The position numbers were made by a program, and so were the translations under genes. From Microbacterium sp. LWH7-1.2 (lineage in GTDB: Bacteria; Actinomycetota; Actinomycetes; Actinomycetales; Microbacteriaceae): a stretch of 64,000 nucleotides of DNA. The notes under the pieces were generated by a model. The model did not search any database and was not told where the DNA came from. It saw only the letters and a program-made list of their open reading frames with translations. The stretch spans positions 3,410,001 to 3,474,000 of the forward strand of contig NZ_CP151637.1 in assembly GCF_038397755.1 (NCBI RefSeq). The letters run 5' to 3'. Shown piece by piece: positions 25,937 to 34,226 of this stretch (position 1 is the stretch's first letter; each line of letters begins with the position of its first letter).

Positions 25937-27685
25937 ATGGCGACGTTCGGTTCCTCGGTGCGGCGCGGTCTGCCGCGCGTGCCCGGCGGCGAGCCCTGGC
26001 CCCCTGCCGGCGCCGCGCCCGGCGCGAACGGCAACGGCACCGCGCCCTCGGAGGCGCCGGTGGTCGAGGGGGCGCAACACGCGGCACCGGCGGAGCCGAC
26101 GCCGCGTGTCGCGACCCCCGAGGTCGCAGCCGTTGCCCCTGAGTCCGCGCAGGTGGCCCCACACGCGGGAACCGAGGCTGCGGCCTCGAGCATCGCGGCC
26201 CCCGGCGCGCCGGCGCCCGGCGCGCGGACCGTGCGTCGCGGGCTTCCGCGTGTGCCGGGCGGCGAGCCGTGGCCGCCGGCCGGTGTTGCCCCGTCCGCGG
26301 CGGGCGTCGCCGCGGCGGAGGCGGCAGCTGTCACCGCCACCGAGCCCGCCACCCGGCCAGACGTGACACCTGCACGGCCTGCGGTCGAAGAGAAGGTGGC
26401 ACCTGTGGTCGCCGCAGGCGCGGGGACCACGCCGGAGGTGACACCTTCGGTGGCGCGCGACGGGGCGAAGACCCTCCGACGCGGGCTTCCACGCGTCGCC
26501 GGCGGTGAGCCGTGGCCGCCGGCGGGTCTTGCGCCGATCGCCGCAGCTGCAGCGGTGACGGATGCCGCGCCCGCGCCGGTTGCGGAAGCACCGGCGGAGG
26601 CAGCCGCCGAGGTGGCAGCATCCGTCCCCATCGAAACCGTGGCGCCCGCGGCGCCCGCCACCGCCACCGGCACCCCGCTGTCTCAGCCGCTGCCGTTCCG
26701 GCGCACGGTGTGGGCGGGCAGGGCCGCGCGCACCCGCCCGGCGGCCAGGCCCGAGCCCCAGCGCATCGGGCCGTTCACCCGCGGCCAGTGGGCCGGCGCG
26801 GTGATCGTGGGCGGCGCCGGGCTGCTGTACGCGGCGGGCATGGCGGTGTTCGCGGTCCGCTGGCTGCTCTCGACGCAGTGGGGCGTGGACTTCCTCGCGG
26901 CCTATCCCGGCGAGTATCACCTGCCCGAGGGGGCGCCGGTCGGCATCCCCGCGTGGCTGGGGTGGCAGCACTTCTTCAACGTGTTCCTGATGGTGCTGAT
27001 CATCCGCAGCGGTCTGCAGGTGCGCACCGACAAGAGACCGAGCGTGTTCTGGTCGCCGCGCAACAACGGCCGCCGCAAGATGAGCCTGAACCTGTGGTTC
27101 CACCAGTCGCTCGACATCCTGTGGATCGTGAACGGCGTGATCTTCGTGGCGCTGCTGTTCGTGACCGGGCAGTGGATGAAGATCGTGCCCACGTCGTGGG
27201 AGGTGTTCCCCAACGCGGTCTCGGCGGCGCTGCAGTACGTGTCGCTGGACTGGCCCACCGAGAACGGGTGGGTGAACTACAACTCGCTGCAGCAGCTCGC
27301 GTATTTCGCCACGGTGTTCCTCGCCGCGCCGCTCGCGATCGCCACGGGAGTGCGGATGAGCCACGTCTGGCCGAAGAACGCGACCGGGCTGAACAGGGCG
27401 TACCCGGTCGAGTGGGCCCGCGCGGTGCACTTCCCGGTGATGCTCTACTTCGTGGCGTTCATCGCCGTGCACGTGTTCCTCGTCTTCGCGACCGGGGCGC
27501 TGCGCAACCTCAACCACATGTACGCGGCGCAGGGCTCGGTCGATCCGAACGCCTACGCCGACAACTGGACCGGTTTCTGGTTCTTCGCCCTGTCGCTGGT
27601 CGTGATCGCCGCCGCCTGGGTGGCTGCGCGCCCGCTCGTGCTGGCGCCGATCGCCCGCCTCTTCGGCAAGGTCTCGGGCCGCTGA
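25937..27685 (+). CDS. Membrane cytochrome b-type protein with three RRGLPR..GGEPWPPAG motifs, ETF-linked
   Basis: The 582-residue protein has two parts. Residues 1 to about 270 are Ala/Pro-rich and probably disordered, with three copies of RRGLPR(VP/VA)GGEPWPPAG at about 9-25, 100-116 and 181-197. Residues about 276-575 form six membrane segments with paired His residues suited to two b-hemes (WQHFFN, WFHQSLD, RAVHFPV, AVHVFLV), as in cytochrome b561/b6-like domains (formate dehydrogenase gamma or Ni-Fe hydrogenase type). It starts six bases after etfA, so it is in the same operon. A role in passing ETF electrons to menaquinone is inferred; the family itself only implies quinone-linked electron transfer. 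A partner that binds the motif is not known to me. Confidence 0.75.
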   Translation: MATFGSSVRRGLPRVPGGEPWPPAGAAPGANGNGTAPSEAPVVEGAQHAAPAEPTPRVATPEVAAVAPESAQVAPHAGTEAAASSIAAPGAPAPGARTVRRGLPRVPGGEPWPPAGVAPSAAGVAAAEAAAVTATEPATRPDVTPARPAVEEKVAPVVAAGAGTTPEVTPSVARDGAKTLRRGLPRVAGGEPWPPAGLAPIAAAAAVTDAAPAPVAEAPAEAAAEVAASVPIETVAPAAPATATGTPLSQPLPFRRTVWAGRAARTRPAARPEPQRIGPFTRGQWAGAVIVGGAGLLYAAGMAVFAVRWLLSTQWGVDFLAAYPGEYHLPEGAPVGIPAWLGWQHFFNVFLMVLIIRSGLQVRTDKRPSVFWSPRNNGRRKMSLNLWFHQSLDILWIVNGVIFVALLFVTGQWMKIVPTSWEVFPNAVSAALQYVSLDWPTENGWVNYNSLQQLAYFATVFLAAPLAIATGVRMSHVWPKNATGLNRAYPVEWARAVHFPVMLYFVAFIAVHVFLVFATGALRNLNHMYAAQGSVDPNAYADNWTGFWFFALSLVVIAAAWVAARPLVLAPIARLFGKVSGR

Positions 27686-27694
27686 CGCGACCGC

Positions 27695-28375
27695 CTATTC
27701 GACGACGAGACCGGCGAGGTCCGCGAGGGCGGGTGCCATGAGCTGCAGCTGGTCGGGTGAGATCGTCGCGCCGCGCAGGCCCTCCATCCCGATGACCTGG
27801 CCGATGTCGGCGCCGCGCAGATCCACGTCGGTGAGTCGTGCGCCACTGGTGTTCAGCGTGCCGATGCGGGCGCCCTCGAACGCGACACGGCGGGCCGCAG
27901 CATCCAACAGGTCCATCTCGTCGATGGTGCAGTCGACGAACGCGACGTCGAGCAGCTCGGCTCCGCGGAGGTTCACGTAGCCGAGCTTGCAGCGTGTGAA
28001 CCGGATGCCGCGCCACGCCGCGTCGAAGGCCTCGAGCGAGCCGAGTCTGCTGCTCTGGAACTCGACATCCCGCCAGCCGCCGCGCGCCGCCGAGACCGCG
28101 GGCACGTTCGCCCCGGCGAACACGGACTCGACCAGGTGGGCGCCGCGCGCCGACCAGGTGCCGAGGTCGAGGCCGTCGAACCGGCATGCCTCGACGGTCG
28201 CACCCGACTCGAGCTGCCAGGCGTCACGGGTGATGCCCGAGTACGCGACGCCGTCGAGGCGGCCGGCATCGAGCATGTCGTCATCACCGGCGTCGAGCGA
28301 GCCCAGCGCCGATCCGTCGAAGTCGAAGGAGGGCGGCTGGGTGCCCTTGGTCTTGCGTGATCTGGCGGCTGGCAT
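27695..28375 (-). CDS. Pentapeptide-repeat protein
   Basis: The 226-residue protein has degenerate pentapeptide repeats of the A(D/N)LxX type in its second half (GYVNLRGAELLDVAFVDCTIDEMDLLDAAARRVAFEGARIGTLNTSGARLTDVDLRGADIGQV), which form a right-handed beta helix. The N-terminus is basic (MPAARSRKTKG). Some family members mimic DNA and protect gyrase, but most have no known role. The last 25 residues (ISPDQLQLMAPALADLAGLVVE) are a common closing helix. It converges with the cytochrome gene, 9 bases apart. Confidence 0.82.
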   Translation of the reverse strand: MPAARSRKTKGTQPPSFDFDGSALGSLDAGDDDMLDAGRLDGVAYSGITRDAWQLESGATVEACRFDGLDLGTWSARGAHLVESVFAGANVPAVSAARGGWRDVEFQSSRLGSLEAFDAAWRGIRFTRCKLGYVNLRGAELLDVAFVDCTIDEMDLLDAAARRVAFEGARIGTLNTSGARLTDVDLRGADIGQVIGMEGLRGATISPDQLQLMAPALADLAGLVVE

Positions 28376-28456
28376 CGCCGCCACCCTAGCGCGGGGGACC
28401 GACGTCTCGCCCGCCGAGGTCCGGGTTCGGGGCGCCCCGCGTGCATTCGGGGCGCA

Positions 28457-28526
28457 CGCCACGCGCCCCAAGCGGGCGCGGGGCGCCCCAGACGCCACGC
28501 GCCCCAAACGGGGGGCGCCCCAGACG
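28457..28526. repeat. Tandem direct repeat, two copies of about 35 bp
   Basis: CGCCACGCGCCCCAA starts a unit at 28457 and again at 28493; each unit goes on with a G-run, GGCGCCCC and AGA. The units contain GGGGCGCC palindromes and fill the gap upstream of the pentapeptide gene and the sensor kinase gene. G-rich tracts could fold strongly. No coding function is seen. Confidence 0.55.
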
Positions 28527-28619
28527 CGACGGAGATCCGTCATGAAGCGAGCAGGGGAGGGGGGATAACCCGAAGAGAAGTCTCCGGATGCCTCGGGCGC
28601 GCGGCGCGGCGCACGCGCC

Positions 28620-28625
28620 TAACTT
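28620..28625 (+). promoter_or_regulatory. -10 hexamer TAACTT for a probably leaderless sensor kinase mRNA
   Basis: TAACTT matches the TANNNT -10 pattern and ends seven bases before the ATG at 28633. There is no Shine-Dalgarno in between, so transcription would begin at or next to the A of the start codon. Leaderless messages of this layout are common in actinobacteria. Confidence 0.5.
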
Positions 28626-28632
28626 TGGTGAC

Positions 28633-29898
28633 ATGACCTCCTCGGACTCTCCTCCCGTCCGCCCGGTGACGCGGCCCGCCCAGGTGGCGGGCGCCATCGC
28701 GCAGCTCGCCGCGCTCGGCGTCCTCGGCGCAGCGGCCTTCTCCCTTCTCTTCACGCTGTTCGGCGTCGGCATCGGCCTCGTGTTCGTGCTCGGCATCGGC
28801 CTCGTGGTGCTCGTCGGGCTCGTCTACGTGCTCTTCGCGCTCGGGTGGCTCGAGACCGAGCGCGTCGAGGGCCTCTACCGTTTCGGGCTTGTGCGGCTGC
28901 GTCCGCGCTCGAGCGGTCGCCCCGGGTTCGGCGGCTTCCTCCGCACGCTCTGGCTGCAGACGATCGACCCCGGCACATGGCGCGCGATCGCGAACCTGGC
29001 GATCGCGACGATCCTCGGCTGGGTCGTGGTGGCCCTCGCGGGAATCCTCGTGTCGGGCGCGGTGCTCGCGTTCGCGCCGCTCTTCGCAGACGCGAGCGCC
29101 GTGCGCCTCGCCCGCACCGGCATCGAGGTGCCGCTCGCGTGGGCCGTCCCCGTCGGCATCTTCGCCGCGCTCTTCTCGGCCGCCGCGCTCATCGGACTCG
29201 GCGTGCTCCACGGCATCATCGCGCGGGCGATCATGGTCCCCTCGCGGGAGGCGCAGCTCGCCGCCGCTGCCCGCATGTCGAGCCAGCAGCACGCCGGCGC
29301 AGTCCGCGCCGCCGACGTCGAGCGCACGCGCATCGAGCGCGACCTCCACGACGGCGTCCAGCCGCGCCTCGTCTCCGTCGGCATGACCCTCGGGCTCGCG
29401 CAGCAGAAGATCGACGCCGACCCCGAAGCGGCGAAGGCCCTCATCACCGAGGCCCACACCTCGACGAAGGCGGCCATCACGGAGCTGCGGCAGCTGGCGC
29501 GAGGCATCCACACCTCGGTCCTCGATGATCGCGGGCTCGACGCCGCCATCTCGGCGCTCGTCGCACGGTCGGTCGTGCCGGTGCACACCGACGTCCGCCT
29601 GGACGGCCGCTGCAGCCGCGACACCGAGGCCGCCGCGTACTTCGTGATCGCCGAGGCGCTCACCAACGCCGCCAAGCACTCGCGGGCCACCGAGGTGCGC
29701 GTGGTCGCGCGCCTGCGCGAGCCCGGCACGCTGTGGGCGCGCGTCGAAGACAACGGAATCGGCGGCGCACGGGTCATCCCCGGCGGCGGCCTGGACGGCA
29801 TCGTCAACCGCGTGCTCGCGGCCGGCGGCGAGGCGCGCATCGACAGCCCCGCCGGCGGACCCACGAGCGTGGAGGTGAGCATCCCGTGCGCATCCTGA
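28633..29898 (+). CDS. Sensor histidine kinase (HisKA_3 type) with membrane sensor domain
   Basis: The 421-residue kinase has an N-terminal four-helix membrane sensor domain (about 20-200; two hydrophobic hairpins separated by a cytoplasmic loop, similar to the actinobacterial 'Sensor' domain PF13796), a dimerisation helix with phospho-acceptor His239 in ERDLHDGVQPRLVSVGM, and an HATPase domain with EALTNAAKHSRA (N box), DNGIGG (G1) and GGGLDGIVNRV (G2). It is the first gene of a kinase-regulator-DUF4097 operon. Such sets often sense envelope stress. Confidence 0.9.
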   Translation: MTSSDSPPVRPVTRPAQVAGAIAQLAALGVLGAAAFSLLFTLFGVGIGLVFVLGIGLVVLVGLVYVLFALGWLETERVEGLYRFGLVRLRPRSSGRPGFGGFLRTLWLQTIDPGTWRAIANLAIATILGWVVVALAGILVSGAVLAFAPLFADASAVRLARTGIEVPLAWAVPVGIFAALFSAAALIGLGVLHGIIARAIMVPSREAQLAAAARMSSQQHAGAVRAADVERTRIERDLHDGVQPRLVSVGMTLGLAQQKIDADPEAAKALITEAHTSTKAAITELRQLARGIHTSVLDDRGLDAAISALVARSVVPVHTDVRLDGRCSRDTEAAAYFVIAEALTNAAKHSRATEVRVVARLREPGTLWARVEDNGIGGARVIPGGGLDGIVNRVLAAGGEARIDSPAGGPTSVEVSIPCAS

Positions 29899-30596
29899 TC
29901 TGCGAGGACTCGGCGCTGCTGCGCGCCGGCCTGGTGCGGGTGCTCGAGGACGCCGGCCACGAGGTGGTCGCGGCCCTTCCCGACGCGTCGCGCCTCGACC
30001 ACACCGTGGACGAGACGGCGCCCGACCTCTGCATCCTCGACGTGAGGCTGCCGCCGACCTGGGTCGACGAGGGCATCCGCGCAGCGCTGTCGCTGCGGGC
30101 GCGACTGCCCCGGCTCGCGGTGCTGGTGCTCTCGCAGTACGTCGAGGAGCGGTACGCCGCCGACCTCATCTCGTCCAGCGGCGGAGCGCTCGGCTACCTC
30201 CTCAAGGACCGCGTCGCCGACGTCACCGACTTCCTCGAGGCGATCGGGCGCATCGCGGCGGGTGCCACGGTGCTCGACCCCGAGGTCGTCGCGCAGCTGC
30301 TCAGCCGGAGGACGAGGGACGAACGGATGCTGCGCCTCACCGAACGCGAGGCCTCGGTGCTCGCGCTCATCGCGGAGGGCCGGTCGAACCAGGCCATCGC
30401 CAAGGCACTGCATGTCACCGAGGGCAGCGTGGAGAAGCACATCACGGCGGTCTTCCAGAAGCTGGACCTCGAACCCGACGAATCGGGCAACCGGCGCGTG
30501 CTCGCCGCGATCGCCCACCTCGAGCACGGCGGGCCGACGCCGCCGGCTCCCCCGACACCCAGCGGCCGCGGGCCGCAGACAGGAACGAACCGATGA
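29886..30596 (+). CDS. NarL/LuxR-type response regulator
   Basis: The 236-residue regulator starts at GTG 29886, inside the last codons of the kinase gene (13-base overlap), preceded by GGAGG. The receiver domain has the phospho-acceptor Asp52 (CILDVRLPP) and the Lys in YLLKDRV. The LuxR helix-turn-helix is LTEREASVLALIAEGRSNQAIAKALHVTEGSVEKHITAVFQKL. The last 25 residues are Pro/Gly-rich. It should be the partner of the kinase before it and control the next gene. Confidence 0.93.
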   Translation: MRILICEDSALLRAGLVRVLEDAGHEVVAALPDASRLDHTVDETAPDLCILDVRLPPTWVDEGIRAALSLRARLPRLAVLVLSQYVEERYAADLISSSGGALGYLLKDRVADVTDFLEAIGRIAAGATVLDPEVVAQLLSRRTRDERMLRLTEREASVLALIAEGRSNQAIAKALHVTEGSVEKHITAVFQKLDLEPDESGNRRVLAAIAHLEHGGPTPPAPPTPSGRGPQTGTNR

Positions 30597-31450
30597 GCAC
30601 GACCCTGACCCCTCCTCCCGTGACCCCCGACAACCCCGTCGAACCGCCGCGGCCCTCCTCCGGCGGATCGCGTGCCGTCGCGATCGTCGTGATCGTGGTG
30701 GGCGGGATCGTGCTTCTGGGCGCGACGATCTCGTCGGCCGTCGGGACCATCGCCTCGGCGTCGGTGCACACCTCCACCCGCACCGTCGACGCCGCCGGCG
30801 TCGACGAGCTGAACGTCGATGCCGCCGCCGGCACGCTGCGCGTCGAGTTCTCCGATGTGCGGGAGGCGGAGCTCGAGGTGACGAGCTCGTGGGACGCCGA
30901 CGCGTGGCGGCTCGAGCGCGACGGCGACACGCTTCAGGTCTCGTCGCCCGACCGCTTCGGCTGGTTCGGCTGGCGCGGCTGGTTCGGTGACGGGGGAGCA
31001 GACGCCGTGCTGCGGCTGCCGTCCTCCCTCGACGGCCTCGACGCGGACGTGTCGCTCGCGGCCGGCGAGTTCGTGACCGACGGAGAGTTCGGCGACCTCG
31101 CGCTGTCGCTGGCCGCCGGATCGTTCGATGTCTCGGGTTCGGCGGAGTCCCTCAGCGCCGACGTGAGCGCCGGACGGGGCACGCTCGAGCTCGAGGGCGT
31201 GCGCGAGGCCGACCTCACGGTGAGCGCCGGCTCCCTCGATGCGACGCTCACGGGAACACAGCCGGATGCGATGGATCTCGACGTGAGCGCCGGCTCGCTG
31301 CGGCTCACGGTGCCCGAGGGGCAGTACGACGTGCGCTCCGAGGTCTCGGCCGGCGACTTCGAGAACAGCATCGGCTCCACGCCGGGCGCCTCGAGCACGA
31401 TCACCGTGCAGGTCTCCGCCGGTCAGGCGGTGCTGAAGTCCGGGCGCTGA
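30593..31450 (+). CDS. Membrane-anchored DUF4097 beta-helix protein
   Basis: The 285-residue protein has a Pro-rich cytoplasmic start, one membrane segment (VAIVVIVVGGIVLLGATISSAVG, about 29-52) and an extracellular DUF4097-like repetitive beta domain with recurrent 'vsaGs' turns (ADVSLAAGEF, LSLAAGSF, ADVSAGRG, LTVSAGSL, LDVSAGSL, SEVSAGDF). The ATG overlaps the regulator stop (ATGA). In Firmicutes, DUF4097 proteins such as LiaX act with LiaFSR-type envelope-stress systems, so a similar sensory or protective role at the surface is inferred. Confidence 0.8.
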   Translation: MSTTLTPPPVTPDNPVEPPRPSSGGSRAVAIVVIVVGGIVLLGATISSAVGTIASASVHTSTRTVDAAGVDELNVDAAAGTLRVEFSDVREAELEVTSSWDADAWRLERDGDTLQVSSPDRFGWFGWRGWFGDGGADAVLRLPSSLDGLDADVSLAAGEFVTDGEFGDLALSLAAGSFDVSGSAESLSADVSAGRGTLELEGVREADLTVSAGSLDATLTGTQPDAMDLDVSAGSLRLTVPEGQYDVRSEVSAGDFENSIGSTPGASSTITVQVSAGQAVLKSGR

Positions 31451-31503
31451 CCCGCAGCATCCGTCCCCGACCCGTCGTCGCGCTTGCGACGGCGGGTCGA
31501 TTC

Positions 31504-31572
31504 GCGAGAAATCACGCTGGGGATGGGAAACCACGCCTCGCGTGGTTTCTCCACGGGCCCTGGGTTTCTCGC
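31504..31572. repeat. Nested inverted repeats after the DUF4097 gene
   Basis: GAAACCACG (31527-31535) and CGTGGTTTC (31541-31549) form a perfect 9-bp stem with a 5-base loop, enclosed by GCGAGAAA (31504-31511) and TTTCTCGC (31565-31572). It lies between converging genes, so it can serve as a terminator for both. The nested design looks like a dispersed palindromic element. Confidence 0.55.
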
Positions 31573-31625
31573 CGGGTAGGGGCGGGGTGGAGCCGCCGCG
31601 GCCCGTGATCCGCGGATGCGCGGGG

Positions 31626-32438
31626 TCAGGAGCCGGAGCTGAGGGCGTCGCGGTCGGTATCGCGTGGAGCGACGGATGCTGCGCCCGCGGCGAATCCTTC
31701 GGCGTAGGCCTCGTCGGCACCGAGGCGGAACATGTCCTTCTCGAGCGGGCGCACGATCGAGCGGGCGCCGGGCAGGTCCAGAGCGCCGACGAGGTCGCCG
31801 CGCCCGCGCACCACGGCGACGGGACGCCGGGCCGCCTTGCCCTTGACGAGGTCCGCCGCGGCGGCGATCTCGTCCCCGACGCAGGGCATGGTGACGACGA
31901 GCGGGCGGCCCTCGGCATCCGTGCCCCCGCGGAGGTCCTCGAAGACGTGGACGCCGCCTGCGCCGATCGCGTGATCGGTCTGGCCCTCCCGCCAGGCGCG
32001 GCCGAGCGTGTCCGACACGATGACGCCGACCTCGACGCCGAGGCGCTCGCGCAGGCCGGCGGCGATCGCGCGGGCGGAGGCGTCGGGGTCGACCGGCAGG
32101 AGAAGCACCGTGCCGTCCGGGGTGTTCGACGCGTCGACGCCTGCGGCCGCGGAGACCATGCCGAGGCGGTTCTGCACGATGCGCGTGGTCGAGCCGTTGG
32201 CGGCGCTGCGGGATGCCACGACCCGCACCGTCTCGGATGTGATGGCGTCTTCGCGGTCGTCGGCGACGACGAAGCGTCCCTCGGCCTTCGAGACGATCTT
32301 CGAGGTCACGACGAGGATGTCGCCGTCCGCCAGGTCGCCCTCCGCCCGGCGGGCGATGAGGTCGACGAGGTCGGCGCCCGCCTCGATCTCGGGGATGCCC
32401 TCGAGAGGCCAGACGGTGAGCGCGGTGCGAGGCGGCAT
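31626..32438 (-). CDS. cofE: Coenzyme F420-0:L-glutamate ligase
   Basis: The 270-residue enzyme adds gamma-linked glutamate residues to F420-0. Family motifs seen are the N-terminal 'I.eI..G.DL..li' ([17 protein letters not shown]), [18 protein letters not shown] (GTP-binding region), [30 protein letters not shown], and [24 protein letters not shown]. Length agrees with stand-alone CofE, without the nitroreductase-like C-terminal domain of mycobacterial FbiB. The other F420 genes are not in the window. Confidence 0.92.
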   Translation of the reverse strand: MPPRTALTVWPLEGIPEIEAGADLVDLIARRAEGDLADGDILVVTSKIVSKAEGRFVVADDREDAITSETVRVVASRSAANGSTTRIVQNRLGMVSAAAGVDASNTPDGTVLLLPVDPDASARAIAAGLRERLGVEVGVIVSDTLGRAWREGQTDHAIGAGGVHVFEDLRGGTDAEGRPLVVTMPCVGDEIAAAADLVKGKAARRPVAVVRGRGDLVGALDLPGARSIVRPLEKDMFRLGADEAYAEGFAAGAASVAPRDTDRDALSSGS

Positions 32439-32489
32439 GGGTCCAGTCTTCCGGATGCGCGACGGGGTCGGCGCACGCTGGGCGAGATG

Positions 32490-32527
32490 CCGAGGGGCGC
32501 GCCCGGTGAACCGGACACGCCCCTCGG
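32490..32527 (-). terminator. Hairpin after the GNAT gene
   Basis: CCGAGGGGCG (32490-32499) pairs perfectly with CGCCCCTCGG (32518-32527). It lies 13 bases after the stop codon of the minus-strand GNAT gene. No T-run follows. Confidence 0.65.
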
Positions 32528-32539
32528 GACAACGGTGGA

Positions 32540-33046
32540 TCAGCGCACGAAGCGCACCTCGGTCAGGGTCTCGCCGAGGAAGGGCTCGGTGTGCGTCGCG
32601 CCATCGAGCGTGAAGCCGTTGCGCGTGTAGAAGCGGTGCGCACGCGGGTTGTCGTCGGCGACCCAGAGGTACAGGCCCTCCGCCGGCTCCACGACGGCGT
32701 CGAAGAGCTTCTGGCCGATGCCGGTGCCGTGGTAGGCGTCGAGGAGGTAGATGAAGTACAGCTCGCGGAAACGCGGAGCGTCCTTGTCGCGGGCGGGGCC
32801 GGAGCCGGCGAAACCGACGATGTCGCCGTTCACGAGGGCGGCGAACATCTTGAACTCGGGACCCTGGACGGCCCAGTGCGTCCAGAGCTCTGCGAGGCGC
32901 TTGGGTGAGACGGCCTCGAGGGCGGCCTTGCTGATGAGGTGGTCGTACGTCTCGTGCCAGGCGGTCGCGTGGACGCGACCGAGGGCCTCCGCGTCGACGT
33001 CGCGCACCGGACGGACGACGATGTCGGTCTGGGTTTCGGCTTCCAT
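32540..33046 (-). CDS. GNAT-family N-acetyltransferase
   Basis: The 168-residue protein has the acetyl-CoA-binding segment [23 protein letters not shown] (the Q/R-x-x-G-x-G/A loop as HGTGIG), preceded by the beta-bulge strand [11 protein letters not shown] and followed by [25 protein letters not shown], the usual GNAT end. Substrate is unknown. It may share a transcript with cofE only weakly, because a hairpin separates them. Confidence 0.9.
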   Translation of the reverse strand: MEAETQTDIVVRPVRDVDAEALGRVHATAWHETYDHLISKAALEAVSPKRLAELWTHWAVQGPEFKMFAALVNGDIVGFAGSGPARDKDAPRFRELYFIYLLDAYHGTGIGQKLFDAVVEPAEGLYLWVADDNPRAHRFYTRNGFTLDGATHTEPFLGETLTEVRFVR

Positions 33047-33193
33047 GGCCAGACTCTACGCGCGTCGGCGCGAGACCCGAAATCGGGGGAACGCCCGGTG
33101 AACAGGCAGTGGCGAACGGATGCTGCGGCCGTGGCTGTCGGGATCCGACAACTGAATCGGCACGGCCGTCGAGGATCGCTACGATCGCACCTC

Positions 33194-33754
33194 GTGAACG
33201 TGATGTGGCGCACCCTGATCGTGATGGTGACCGCGCGGCGGCGGCTGCGGCGAGGCGGGCGACTCGGCCCCAACGAGATCGGCCGCATCCGGCTCACCAC
33301 GCTCCTCACCGACATCGACTTGCTGCGCCACATGAACAACGGGCGATACCTGTCGCTGTTCGACCTCGGCCGGTGGGACCTGCTCGTGCGGACCGGTCTC
33401 TGGGATGTCATGAAGACGTACGGCTGGTACGCCGTCGTCTCGAGCGAGACCGTGACGTTTCGCAAGTCGCTGAACCTCTGGCAGAAGTTCGACGTCGAGT
33501 CGCGCATGATCGGGCACGACGACAAGGCCGTCTACCTCGAGCATCGCGCTGTCGTGGGCGGCGAGGTCTATGCCCGCGCCGTCATCCGCGCCCGCATGAT
33601 GAAGCGCTCCGGGGGAACGCTGTCGCACGAGGAGCTGTTCGCGGCGATAGGCCGCCCCGAGGGCGTTCCCGAGGTGGATGCATGGGTTCACGACTGGGCA
33701 GCAGCATCCGCTCTGCCTCCCACGCGTGCGGAAGCGCCCAGCGTCTGGAACTGA
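33194..33754 (+). CDS. 4HBT_2-type thioesterase (THEM6-like)
   Basis: The 186-residue protein is a hotdog-fold thioesterase of the THEM6/4HBT_2 group: [80 protein letters not shown]. The conserved 'D.D...H.NN.rYl...dlgR' is complete. GTG 33194, GTG 33200 and ATG 33203 are all possible starts; none has a strong ribosome site. Substrate unknown. Confidence 0.82.
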   Translation: MNVMWRTLIVMVTARRRLRRGGRLGPNEIGRIRLTTLLTDIDLLRHMNNGRYLSLFDLGRWDLLVRTGLWDVMKTYGWYAVVSSETVTFRKSLNLWQKFDVESRMIGHDDKAVYLEHRAVVGGEVYARAVIRARMMKRSGGTLSHEELFAAIGRPEGVPEVDAWVHDWAAASALPPTRAEAPSVWN

Positions 33755-33774
33755 CGCGTCAGACGCGTCGGCAT

Positions 33775-34089
33775 CTATTGCGGTGCTGAGGGGTTTTCGG
33801 GCTCGGGCACGATCGTGAGACCCGCGGGCGAGTTCGCCGCCTTCGCGAGAGCGTCCACCCATGCGGGGTTGAGCCGCGGCTGGCGGCCGCCGAAGTACTC
33901 GAATGCCAGCGAGACGTTCGGACTCAGCCACACCGACGTGCGTCCGAGGCCGGCTCGGGTCGGGTCGCTCCAGGTGAACGGGAAGGACTCGCCGCGCCGC
34001 AGCTTGGCCCAGATGACCGCCTGCAGGTGCGCGAGGATCCGATCGTCGATCGACGTCGTGACGCGGGTGTCGTAGGTGAGCGTGCCCAT
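33775..34089 (-). CDS. Small conserved protein (DUF7882-like), paralogue 1
   Basis: The 104-residue protein begins MGTLTYDTRVTTSIDDRILAHLQAVIWAKLRRGESFPFTW and ends LNPAWVDALAKAANSPAGLTIVPEPE. It is clearly related to the 100-residue protein at 35361-35663, with shared pattern M-G-L-Y-IDDR-LAHL--VI-AKLRR-E...W-SP...-FEY...W---L--AANS-AGL-I(L)PEPE. I believe this is the DUF7882 family of Microbacteriaceae, but the name is from memory. No function is known. The ATG at 34089 was chosen because it aligns with the paralogue. Confidence 0.7.
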   Translation of the reverse strand: MGTLTYDTRVTTSIDDRILAHLQAVIWAKLRRGESFPFTWSDPTRAGLGRTSVWLSPNVSLAFEYFGGRQPRLNPAWVDALAKAANSPAGLTIVPEPENPSAPQ

Positions 34090-34226
34090 CGACCCCACCT
34101 TAGCCCCGCGGGGGCGGATCCCGGCGATTCGGGTCGGGGCCACGGAGCTGGGGTGCGCATTATACGCAGTTCCTTCCTCCGTGTCTGGTGTTGCGCCTGG
34201 TTGCGAACGTCGTCGACCCTGGTGGC

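Noticed and set aside
24932..27517. An 861-codon antisense frame over etfA and the cytochrome gene
   Set aside because: No recognisable domain, and the sense genes have hemes, FAD motifs and operon spacing.
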